A stretch of DNA of 6,318 bases from Deltaproteobacteria bacterium (lineage in GTDB: Bacteria > Desulfobacterota > GWC2-55-46). The stretch is from contig JACREV010000231.1 of NCBI GenBank assembly GCA_016218095.1, forward strand, positions 1-6,318, given 5' to 3'. A model generated the notes under the pieces. It saw nothing but the letters and a program-made list of their open reading frames with translations, did not search any database and had not been told where the DNA came from. The translations under genes and the position numbers were made by a program. This document shows, piece by piece, positions 1-5,128 of this stretch (the first letter of the stretch is position 1; each line of letters starts with the position of its first letter).

Positions 1-37
1 CGTCTTTTTCTATCACGATGCTTACTTTGTAAGACAT
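1..37 (-). CDS. hicB: HicB-family antitoxin, N-terminal fragment (partial)
   Basis: The minus strand has a strong ribosome binding site (GGAGG, positions 44-48, 6 nt before the start) followed by an ATG at 35-37 and 12 codons reading MSYKVSIVIEKD before the window ends. This closely resembles the start of HicB antitoxins, which typically begin with a YKVxIVIEKD-type strand and continue into a partly degenerate RNase-H-like fold. HicB neutralises the HicA mRNA interferase and usually represses its own promoter. No hicA lies between ybeY and this gene, so either hicA is downstream (beyond the left edge) or this is a solitary HicB. The call rests on 12 residues only; other small proteins could begin this way. 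The existence of a gene here is much better supported than its family. Confidence 0.55.
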   Translation of the reverse strand, partial: MSYKVSIVIEKD

Positions 38-84
38 TCAACACCTCCCTCTCGCGAGCTGAAACTGTACTCTGCTTTACTTTA

Positions 85-112
85 ATGATAACACAAACAT
101 GAGAGCCCTCAA
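85..112 (-). promoter_or_regulatory. Candidate sigma-70 promoter for hicB-like gene
   Basis: On the minus strand, TTGAGG (107-112) and TATCAT (85-90) are separated by 16 nt. The -35-like box overlaps the ybeY stop codon. The predicted transcription start near 78 would leave a leader of roughly 40 nt before the ATG at 37. The -10 matches consensus at five of six positions and the -35 at four. This would let the antitoxin-like gene be transcribed independently of the upstream operon. There is no terminator between ybeY and this gene, so read-through is also possible. Confidence 0.35.
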
Positions 113-537
113 ATAAACCCTTTCTCCTTAAGCCTCCCCAAGGCCTCCTCCTCCTTCTCCCTCATCTCCTTAGCCTGCCTGCCGCCCTTCACATGGTCGT
201 ATCCGATAAGGTGGAGGAGCCCGTGGACGAGGAGGCGGCCCAGTTCTTCATCGACCGTTACCTTGAACTCCTTTGCCTGCGCCAGAGTCTTCTCGTATGA
301 TATGACGATGTCCCCGAGCATCCTCTCGTCATCCATCGGAAAGCTCAGCACATCCGTCGCCTTGTCGATCTTCCTGTATTCTTTATTGAGCTTCCTTATC
401 TCATCGTTCCCCGTAACAAGCACGGAGAGCTCGCAATCACCGTATCCCAAGCCTCTTAAGGCGCTCTCTGATATCTTCCTTATCTTTGCCTTCAACCCTC
501 TCGGCAGATGAGGCCTCGCCTCTACCAGGACCTTCAA
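109..537 (-). CDS. ybeY: Endoribonuclease YbeY (rRNA maturation factor)
   Basis: YbeY is a cytoplasmic single-strand-specific endoribonuclease with a zinc site. It acts in 16S rRNA 3'-end maturation and ribosome quality control. From the start chosen here the protein is 142 aa, close to the usual 140-170. The zinc triad is the H-x3-H-x5-H motif HGLLHLIGYDH with H105, H109 and H115. The other family blocks are ELSVLVTG (36-43), LNKEYRKIDKATDVLSFP (50-67) and LGDIVIS (74-80). I chose the TTG at 535-537 because an ideal AAGGAGG (544-550) sits 6 nt upstream. An in-frame TTG at 553-555 would add six residues but lies upstream of that ribosome binding site. The first 101 bp of the gene lie inside the 3' end of the upstream HD gene in another frame, so the two are probably translationally coupled. 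Last gene of the phoH operon. Confidence 0.95.
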   Translation of the reverse strand: MKVLVEARPHLPRGLKAKIRKISESALRGLGYGDCELSVLVTGNDEIRKLNKEYRKIDKATDVLSFPMDDERMLGDIVISYEKTLAQAKEFKVTVDEELGRLLVHGLLHLIGYDHVKGGRQAKEMREKEEEALGRLKEKGFI

Positions 538-2185
538 TCCTTTCCTCCTTAACAATGTAAGCCGGCTCCGGGTAGTCTATCCTCTGGTGATAGATGCCGG
601 CGAAGACGCGGTTGAAGGACCTCGTTATCGAGTGGAGGTCTTTTAGCGTCAGCTCGCACTCGTCCAGCTGTCCGTCGGTGAATATCTTGTTTACTATCTT
701 TTGCGTCAGCCACTGTATCTTATCGGGCGTGGGGTCGGGTATCGTCTTCGAGGCCGCCTCTATCGCGTCGGCGAGCATCACGAGCCCCGCCTCCTTTGTC
801 TGAGGCTTGGGTCCGGGGTACCTGTACTGCGCCTCGTCGATCTCTACGTCCCCCTCCTCGGACTTGGCCTTCTGATAGAAATACGTGATGAGGGACGTCC
901 CGTGGTGCTCCCTTATGATGTCGATTATCTCTGTCCCGAGCCTCTCTTCTTCGGCGAGCTCGACACCCTCTTTAATGTGGTTGACGAGTATGAGCGCGCT
1001 CATCGAAGGTACCAGCCTGTCATGCCTGTTCTCATCCGCTATGTTCTCGATGAAGTACGCGGGCATCTTGAGCTTGCCGATGTCGTGGTAGTAGGCCGCG
1101 ACTCTGGCAAGGAGCGGGTTCGCGTTGATGGACGTCGCCGCGGCTTCTACCAGAGTGCCTATGACGATGGAGTGGTGGTACGTCCCGGGCGCCCTCATGG
1201 CAAGCTCTTTTAATAACGGGTGGTCCATGCGGGAGAGCTCCAGCAGCCGTATGTTCGTCGTGTACTGGAAGGCGGACTCGAGCGCCGGGGCGATGCCGAC
1301 GGCGAGGATCGAAGTCGCGATGCCGTTCAATAACCCCACTACGATTACGCGGACGGCGTCTCCGGCAACGGGAGCGCCCCTCGATACCATGAGCGCCAAT
1401 ATCACGGCCGCGTTCACCGCCCCGAGTATGAGCCCGGCCTTTATGACTACCGAGCGGTGGGTGCAGTGGCGCACCCCCATGGCGGCGACTACCCCGCCGA
1501 TGAGGGTATAGGCCGCGGCGTCAAGGGACCCGCCCATGTAGAACCCGGCGAGCACCGAGCTTATCGCCGCGAAGACGAGCGCCATCTCGGAGTTCAAGAG
1601 GAGCCTTATGAGCATCGGCCCCACGGCGACCGGGATTATGTACCTGTAGACGTCGGCCGAGCCCGGCGACATCGTCTTCAAGACGAGAGAGACGGCGTCA
1701 GAGAGCCTGAGCAGTATCAGTACCCCCATGAGCACCATGGACATCAAGAGCATGTCCTTTGGGGCCGCTGAGAACTTCCTGATGTTCCGCGTGGCGAACC
1801 AGACGGCGGCGGAGATGAATATCGCGGTGAACGCGAAGAAACCTATGGCCGGGAGCCACCTGGACTTTTCCTTCAGGGCCGCGCTTATGAGCCCGACTTT
1901 GGCGAGGTCCTCTTCGGTTACGACCTGGCCGTCCCTTACGACTATCTCGCCCTTCCTTATGTGGACGTCGCCGGAGTCTATGGCCACAGGCGATTTGATA
2001 TCCGTTAGGGACACGTCCCCGGGGGTGTACGAATATCCCACGAACGAAAGAGAGGGGAAGAAGAGGATGGTCGAGAAGAAGCTTACGAAGGCGAGGAGGG
2101 CGAGGCTCTTGAATAAGGCGTGCATCCCGCCTTCCCGGCCGGAGAAAGAGAACCATTCTGAGAGGCGCGCGTTCATCTGGGTCAA
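437..2185 (-). CDS. pgpH: 7TM-HD membrane phosphohydrolase, PgpH-type (probable c-di-AMP phosphodiesterase)
   Basis: The family is an inner-membrane protein whose cytoplasmic HD domain hydrolyses cyclic-di-AMP to pApA in characterised members. Visible here: one N-terminal membrane helix (about 27-48), a short extracytoplasmic segment (about 50-109), then a cluster of about seven hydrophobic segments between 111 and 300, and a C-terminal HD domain (about 320-540). The metal ligands are all present: H338 (in GTYHHS), H367-D368 (YYHDIGK), H403 (NHIKEG), H427-H428 (REHHGT) and D473 (LADAIEA). This is the full seven-ligand di-metal set, so the enzyme should be active. At 582 aa it is shorter than the roughly 700-800 aa usual for the family; the loss is in the extracytoplasmic HDED domain, where the entry motif (YTPGDVSLTDIKSP) runs almost directly into the exit motif (HIRKGEIVVRDGQVVTEEDL). 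Start: the TTG at 2183-2185 lies 5 nt after the phoH stop with GGAGG 10 nt upstream; an ATG at 2174-2176 (579 aa) is an alternative. The C-terminal tail overlaps ybeY. Confidence 0.93.
   Translation of the reverse strand: MTQMNARLSEWFSFSGREGGMHALFKSLALLAFVSFFSTILFFPSLSFVGYSYTPGDVSLTDIKSPVAIDSGDVHIRKGEIVVRDGQVVTEEDLAKVGLISAALKEKSRWLPAIGFFAFTAIFISAAVWFATRNIRKFSAAPKDMLLMSMVLMGVLILLRLSDAVSLVLKTMSPGSADVYRYIIPVAVGPMLIRLLLNSEMALVFAAISSVLAGFYMGGSLDAAAYTLIGGVVAAMGVRHCTHRSVVIKAGLILGAVNAAVILALMVSRGAPVAGDAVRVIVVGLLNGIATSILAVGIAPALESAFQYTTNIRLLELSRMDHPLLKELAMRAPGTYHHSIVIGTLVEAAATSINANPLLARVAAYYHDIGKLKMPAYFIENIADENRHDRLVPSMSALILVNHIKEGVELAEEERLGTEIIDIIREHHGTSLITYFYQKAKSEEGDVEIDEAQYRYPGPKPQTKEAGLVMLADAIEAASKTIPDPTPDKIQWLTQKIVNKIFTDGQLDECELTLKDLHSITRSFNRVFAGIYHQRIDYPEPAYIVKEERIEGPGRGEASSAERVEGKDKEDIRERLKRLGIR
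544..550 (-). promoter_or_regulatory. Shine-Dalgarno site that sets the ybeY start
   Basis: The minus strand reads AAGGAGG at these positions, a near-perfect anti-16S match, 6 nt before the TTG at 535-537. It is embedded in sense codons of the upstream HD gene, where the same bases encode part of VKEER. It favours the 142-residue form of YbeY over the 148-residue form that starts at 555. Confidence 0.8.
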
Positions 2186-2190
2186 GGTCC

Positions 2191-3210
2191 TTAGGCCTCC
2201 TCCAGGATGGTCCCTTTTTTCCTGGACTCGGCCTTCTCGAACGCCTTGACGACCTTCTGCACGAGCGGGTGTCTCACCACGTCGGCCTCGGAGAAGAGCA
2301 CGAACTCGATGCCCTCGACCCCTGCGAGTATCTTCTGGACCTCGACGAGCCCCGAGGGCTTGGCGAGCGGGAGATCTATCTGAGTTATGTCGCCCGTTAT
2401 GACTGCCTTGGAGCCGAAGCCGAGGCGCGTTAGAAACATCTTCATCTGCTCGGTCGTGGTGTTCTGGGCCTCGTCGAGTATCACGAACGAGTCGTTCAGC
2501 GTCCTGCCCCTCATGAAGGCGAGCGGCGCGACTTCTATCGCGCCCCTCTCGAGGTACTTCTCGGCCTTCTCGTAATCTATCATGTCGTGGAGCGCATCAT
2601 ACAGGGGGCGAAGATAGGGGTCGACCTTGGCGGCAAGGTCGCCGGGGAGGAACCCGAGCTTCTCTCCGGCCTCGACCGCCGGACGGGTGAGTATTATCCT
2701 CTCAACGGCCTTTGAAGTGAGCGCCGCCACAGCCATGGCCATGGCGAGATAGGTCTTCCCCGTCCCGGCCGGGCCTATGCCGAAGACGACGTCGTGCCTC
2801 CGTATCGCGTCCACGTACCTCTTTTGCGCGACACTCTTCGGGGCTATTACCTTTTTCCTGTAGGACGTATAGACGGCGTCCATGAAGACGTCCGAGACGC
2901 GGACGGATGAGTCGGCGGAGACCATGCGGATGGCGTATTCTATGTCGTGCTGGTAGAGGGGATACCCCTTTTTAAGGAGGCCGTAGAGCTCAAGGAGGAG
3001 CCTTTCTGCAAGATCCAACTTGCCGGACTCGCCGGAGATGGTCACGAGGGAGCCCCTGGTGTTGAGCTCCACCCCGAGCTTTTTCTCGATCCTCCTCAAA
3101 TTCTCGCCGCCCTCTCCGAATAGCCGAAGGGCAACGGCGTTGTCCTCAAGGTTCAGCTGTTTTTTTGTCTTCCCGTTACTGTCCAAATCCGGTTTTACCT
3201 TGTTTGCCAT
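2191..3210 (-). CDS. phoH: PhoH-family ATPase (PhoH-like protein)
   Basis: Cytoplasmic P-loop ATPase of the PhoH/YbeZ type, 339 aa, a normal length. It has a KH-like N-terminal region (about 25-75, with LRLFGEGGENLRRIE). This is followed by the superfamily-1-helicase-like ATPase core: Walker A GPAGTGKT (146-153), the conserved LTRPAVEAGEKLGFLPGD (174-191), Walker B VILDEAQN (243-250) and the ITGDITQIDLP motif (271-281). Its role is not fully defined; members act with YbeY in RNA metabolism, and both genes are encoded here with an HD phosphohydrolase between them. The next gene begins 5 nt after its TAA. The ATG at 3208-3210 is the only plausible upstream start because an in-frame TGA lies seven codons before it. 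It lacks a clear Shine-Dalgarno sequence of its own, and a six-codon mini-ORF ends 4 nt upstream. A promoter candidate lies at 3281-3309. Confidence 0.95.
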   Translation of the reverse strand: MANKVKPDLDSNGKTKKQLNLEDNAVALRLFGEGGENLRRIEKKLGVELNTRGSLVTISGESGKLDLAERLLLELYGLLKKGYPLYQHDIEYAIRMVSADSSVRVSDVFMDAVYTSYRKKVIAPKSVAQKRYVDAIRRHDVVFGIGPAGTGKTYLAMAMAVAALTSKAVERIILTRPAVEAGEKLGFLPGDLAAKVDPYLRPLYDALHDMIDYEKAEKYLERGAIEVAPLAFMRGRTLNDSFVILDEAQNTTTEQMKMFLTRLGFGSKAVITGDITQIDLPLAKPSGLVEVQKILAGVEGIEFVLFSEADVVRHPLVQKVVKAFEKAESRKKGTILEEA

Positions 3211-3214
3211 GGGA

Positions 3215-3242
3215 TCAGTTCGGAGCTTTCATGCAAACCCTT
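3215..3242 (-). promoter_or_regulatory. Possible leader mini-ORF in front of phoH
   Basis: The minus strand has AAGGG (3238-3242), a 5-nt spacer, then ATG AAA GCT CCG AAC TGA (3215-3232), encoding MKAPN. The stop lies 4 nt before the phoH ATG and is in a different frame from phoH. The ribosome binding site of the mini-ORF is better than anything in front of phoH itself, so terminating ribosomes could re-initiate on phoH. Such a short arrangement can also arise by chance, and I have no conservation data. Confidence 0.3.
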
Positions 3243-3280
3243 GAATTTTTAGAAGCAACCCTTATGAATGACGCTCTAAA

Positions 3281-3309
3281 ATATTAACATATTTCAGGGG
3301 GTTTTGCAA
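3281..3309 (-). promoter_or_regulatory. Candidate sigma-70 promoter for the phoH operon
   Basis: On the minus strand TTGCAA (3304-3309) and TAATAT (3281-3286) are separated by exactly 17 nt, in the AT-rich part of the lpxC-phoH gap. Each box matches consensus at four of six positions. Transcription would start near 3274, giving a leader of about 64 nt before the phoH ATG. A promoter is expected somewhere in this gap because an intrinsic terminator closes the lpxC unit just upstream. The remaining bases of the gap, about 3310-3375, are GC-rich and show nothing I recognise. Confidence 0.5.
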
Positions 3310-3375
3310 TTTATGGTTTAAGCCCCGGTCTCCCGCTGCGGCCTCCCGAACGCCCCAACATCTAACAGCCCCTCC

Positions 3376-3404
3376 AAATAAAAAAGCCCCTGAAAAGGGG
3401 CTTT
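3376..3404 (-). terminator. Rho-independent terminator of the lpxC transcription unit
   Basis: Read on the minus strand, AAAGCCCC (3397-3404), a TTTTCA loop (3391-3396) and GGGGCTTT (3383-3390) form a perfect 8-bp stem. It runs straight into a T-rich tract (TTTATTT, 3376-3382). The hairpin begins 21 bp after the lpxC stop codon. On the plus strand there is no comparable T tract, so it acts in one direction only. It separates the DUF2905-lpxC unit from the phoH operon. Confidence 0.93.
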
Positions 3405-3425
3405 GGTTCAAATATCGATCTCGCC

Positions 3426-4385
3426 TCAGACGGTCGCCATCTTCTCGACAAGGGGGCAACCAGCGCTCGCGGGTTCTTCTTTGGAGGGGGCCTCGGTCAA
3501 GACCCAGCTCTCGGGCCACCTGAGTATCTCCTGGACGAGCTTGAAGTTAAGGGCGTGTCCGGACCTGTGGGCCTTCAGTTGCCCTATCACCGTAAACCCG
3601 AGGAGAGAGATGTCGCCCATGAGGTCGAGGACCTTGTGCCTTACAAACTCATCGGGGTAGCGAAGCCCCTCTTCGTTCAGTATTTCGTTGTCTCCTATGA
3701 CGATCGCGTTATCGAGGGAGCCGCCCTTGGCAAGGCCGTTCTTCTTGAGCATCTCGTAGTCGCTCAAAAACCCGAAGGTCCTGGCCCTGCCGACGCCGTC
3801 CCTGAAGACGTCCCCTGAGAATAGCCCTGAGAACGACTGCTTGGTGATGAACGGGTGGGCGAAGTCAATGGAATAGTCTACCGTAAACTCGTCGTCCCCG
3901 GAAGGGGATATCTCGACGCACTTGTCGCGGTCGGCGACCCTTATCGGCTCTTTTATGACGAGATACTTTTTAGGCGCCGAAAGGTCTTTGAGGCCCGAGG
4001 ACTCTATCATGGAGATGAACTCGGAGGCCGAGCCGTCCATTATCGGGACCTCGGGGCCGTCGAGCTCGACCCGTGCGTTATCGACTCCCATCCCGTAGAA
4101 CGCGGCAAGGAGGTGCTCAACGGTTGATACCGTCACGCCCTTCCTCCCGAGCGTCGTCGCGTAGCTCGTGGCCACGACGTTCTCAGCCCTCGCCCTGATG
4201 ATGGGGGATGAGGGGACGTCGGACCTAACGAATACTATCCCGGTATTTTCGTTCGCCGGCAATATCCTCACCCTTATCTCATGCCCGGTGTGAAGGCCTA
4301 TGCCCGAGAACTCTATCTTATTTTCAATCGTCTTCTGCATCCTGATGCCGTTCATGTCGGATATATTAAGCAATATATGTGCCAT
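3426..4385 (-). CDS. lpxC: UDP-3-O-acyl-N-acetylglucosamine deacetylase LpxC
   Basis: Zinc-dependent cytoplasmic deacetylase that performs the committed step of lipid A synthesis, removing acetate from UDP-3-O-acyl-GlcNAc. Numbering from the longest start, the catalytic features are intact: SFSGL-type core regions, the TVEHLLAAF motif with general base E90 and zinc ligand H91, MDGSA (116-120), ARTFGF with T203, FVRHKVLDLMGD with zinc ligands H250 and D254, and the acid H277 in HRSGHALN. Length is 319 aa, against about 305 usual. The extra residues are N-terminal: the conventional family N-terminus corresponds to the internal Met16 (MQKTIENKIEFSGIGLHTG), which would give 304 aa. None of the ATGs at residues 1, 11 or 16 has a good ribosome binding site, so the start is uncertain. 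Genes of the lipid A pathway such as fabZ or lpxA are not adjacent here. Followed after 21 bp by an intrinsic terminator. Confidence 0.96.
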   Translation of the reverse strand: MAHILLNISDMNGIRMQKTIENKIEFSGIGLHTGHEIRVRILPANENTGIVFVRSDVPSSPIIRARAENVVATSYATTLGRKGVTVSTVEHLLAAFYGMGVDNARVELDGPEVPIMDGSASEFISMIESSGLKDLSAPKKYLVIKEPIRVADRDKCVEISPSGDDEFTVDYSIDFAHPFITKQSFSGLFSGDVFRDGVGRARTFGFLSDYEMLKKNGLAKGGSLDNAIVIGDNEILNEEGLRYPDEFVRHKVLDLMGDISLLGFTVIGQLKAHRSGHALNFKLVQEILRWPESWVLTEAPSKEEPASAGCPLVEKMATV

Positions 4386-4440
4386 GGTCAGAGTCCAATC
4401 AATTCAAAGGGTTAGTAAAATCAATAATCCTCAAATATGT

Positions 4441-4469
4441 ATTATAAATACAACAGACCGGGTATAAAT
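4441..4469 (-). promoter_or_regulatory. Candidate promoter for lpxC (consensus -10, weak -35)
   Basis: The minus strand carries a perfect TATAAT at 4441-4446 in the AT-rich gap between DUF2905 and lpxC. The hexamer 17 nt upstream, ATTTAT, is a poor -35. Transcription would begin near 4434 and leave about a 49-nt leader to the longest lpxC start. A dedicated promoter is reasonable because the gap is 133 bp. The poor -35 means lpxC may depend mainly on the promoter before DUF2905, or on an activator. Confidence 0.38.
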
Positions 4470-4497
4470 CTCTTTTTTGCAACACACCCCTGTGCAG

Positions 4498-4518
4498 GCA
4501 GGACCTTCGGGACCCTGC
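4498..4518 (-). other. Hairpin directly after the DUF2905 stop codon
   Basis: The minus-strand RNA can fold GCAGG(GUC) against (GGU)CCUGC around a CCGAA loop: eight pairs including two G-U wobbles. It starts immediately after the TGA at 4519-4521. No T tract follows, so it is not a standard intrinsic terminator. It could stabilise the mRNA 3' end or attenuate read-through into lpxC. Fold energy was not computed. Confidence 0.3.
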
Positions 4519-4725
4519 TCACCGCCTTGTAAAAAAGTAAAATATCAGGGACAGGATAGCGCTGACTATTATGGAGGTCGCGAGCGGGAAGTAGAATACG
4601 AAGTTGTCCCTTTTTATGAAGATGTCGCCCGGGAGCCTGCCGAGGAACGGGACCTTCGGGGCGATTGTGAAGATAATCCCTATTATTACGATTACGGTCC
4701 CTATGATAATAAGACTTCTACCCAT
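4519..4725 (-). CDS. DUF2905 family small membrane protein
   Basis: A 68-residue inner-membrane protein of unknown function. It has a first hydrophobic helix (about 4-25), a short loop with the family signature PFLGRLPGDIFIKRDNFVFYFPL (the conserved part being LGRLPGDI near 28-35 and FYFPLATS near 44-51), and a second helix (about 46-65) ending in a basic TRR tail. Family members share this length and layout, so the gene is complete. The ATG at 4723-4725 has GGGGGAG about 8 nt upstream and lies roughly 19 nt after the transcription start predicted from the strong promoter at 4751-4779. lpxC follows in the same direction 133 bp downstream without a clear terminator between them, so co-transcription is likely. 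No function is assigned to the family; proximity to lpxC hints at an envelope role but proves nothing. Confidence 0.9.
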   Translation of the reverse strand: MGRSLIIIGTVIVIIGIIFTIAPKVPFLGRLPGDIFIKRDNFVFYFPLATSIIVSAILSLIFYFFTRR

Positions 4726-4750
4726 CCGGACGGCTCCCCCATCAGATTCG

Positions 4751-4779
4751 ATTGTAATTTAAGAAGACCGGACTGTCAA
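4751..4779 (-). promoter_or_regulatory. Strong sigma-70-type promoter for DUF2905 (and lpxC)
   Basis: The minus strand shows a perfect -35 TTGACA (4774-4779), a 17-nt spacer and a -10 TACAAT (4751-4756), which matches five of six consensus bases. Predicted transcription start is near 4744, only about 19 nt before the DUF2905 ATG. The -35 overlaps one arm of the dyad at 4776-4805, so a protein binding that dyad could block or recruit RNA polymerase. Confidence 0.75.
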
Positions 4780-4805
4780 TCAGGAGGTGCGCTCCTCCAG
4801 ATTGA
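4776..4805. repeat. 30-bp dyad (operator-like inverted repeat) overlapping the DUF2905 -35 box
   Basis: TCAATC (4776-4781) pairs with GATTGA (4800-4805), and GGAGG (4783-4787) with CCTCC (4794-4798). One A-A mismatch separates the two blocks and the centre is TGCGCT. Eleven of twelve arm positions are complementary. No T tract follows on either strand, so it is not an intrinsic terminator. It lies mostly upstream of the predicted transcription start, so it is more likely a DNA-level binding site than an RNA hairpin. The left arm shares four bases with TTGACA of the promoter. Confidence 0.6.
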
Positions 4806-5128
4806 GAGGGGGACGGGCACCGCAAGCGGCGCATCAAAAGCGATATGCCGTAATTTCCACCCCCGCATAAATCCGTGCATTTCACGGAGGCTTCCGGTGC
4901 GGATAAAAAAGCGATTGAAATAACAAGGCGACTCGATGTAGTATGAGCGTTTAAATCAGCAGACGTTTGCGAAAGGGGCGGTATCAGTCAACCGGGGCCA
5001 AAGCAAAAAAGATTGCGAAACAAAGACAGCCGCCTGACGCCTGTTTACGCGCCTTAAAGACAAAACCTCCACCCCCCTCAAGGCAACCCTGTCATCGATA
5101 CTCTTGAAAAAAAAATAAGGGACTTTTA
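4806..5128. other. Intergenic region before the methyltransferase gene
   Basis: About 320 bp with no convincing coding sequence in either direction. It holds one nested hairpin (4863-4902) and a weak plus-strand promoter-like pair, TTGAAA (4915-4920) and TAGTAT (4939-4944) with an 18-nt spacer. Two similar short strings, GTTTGCGAAA and GATTGCGAAA, occur near 4965-4975 and 5011-5020. I compared it by eye with common riboswitch cores (c-di-GMP, cobalamin, SAM, preQ1) and saw no match. The plus-strand methyltransferase needs a promoter in here, but none is clear. Confidence 0.5.
4863..4902. repeat. Nested inverted repeat in the intergenic region
   Basis: An inner perfect stem TCCGTG (4872-4877) / CACGGA (4883-4888) with a CATTT loop sits inside an outer pair CCGCA (4863-4867) / TGCGG (4898-4902). 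On the plus strand an A-rich run follows, not a T tract, so it does not look like a terminator in that direction. On the minus strand the T run precedes the stem. Its function is unknown; it could be a structured leader, a binding site or a remnant of a small repeat element. Confidence 0.4.

Noticed and set aside
701..1771. Long plus-strand open frames opposite the HD gene (701-1213, 1125-1511, 1457-1771)
   Set aside because: All are antisense shadows of a gene with intact catalytic motifs; their translations show no domain and differ by frame.
3262..3519. Minus-strand open frame overlapping the lpxC 3' end
   Set aside because: It would run through the intrinsic terminator, overlaps lpxC out of frame and has no recognisable protein features.
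4477..4923. Plus-strand open frame of 148 codons across DUF2905
   Set aside because: It is antisense to the clear DUF2905 gene, has a Tyr/Glu/Pro-rich low-complexity look that mirrors the hydrophobic codons opposite, and has no credible ribosome binding site.
4990..5010. Sigma-54 promoter on the minus strand (TTGGCCCCGGTTGAC)
   Set aside because: The spacing between the GG and the expected GC dinucleotide does not fit the -24/-12 pattern.
4940..5070. Possible riboswitch upstream of the methyltransferase
   Set aside because: Strings such as GGGGCCAAAGC and GACAGCCGCC recall c-di-GMP aptamers, but the required core and pairing pattern are not present in order.
5030..5070. Promoter immediately upstream of the methyltransferase
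   Set aside because: TTTACG, TTAAAG and GATACT-like hexamers occur but no pair has acceptable spacing.
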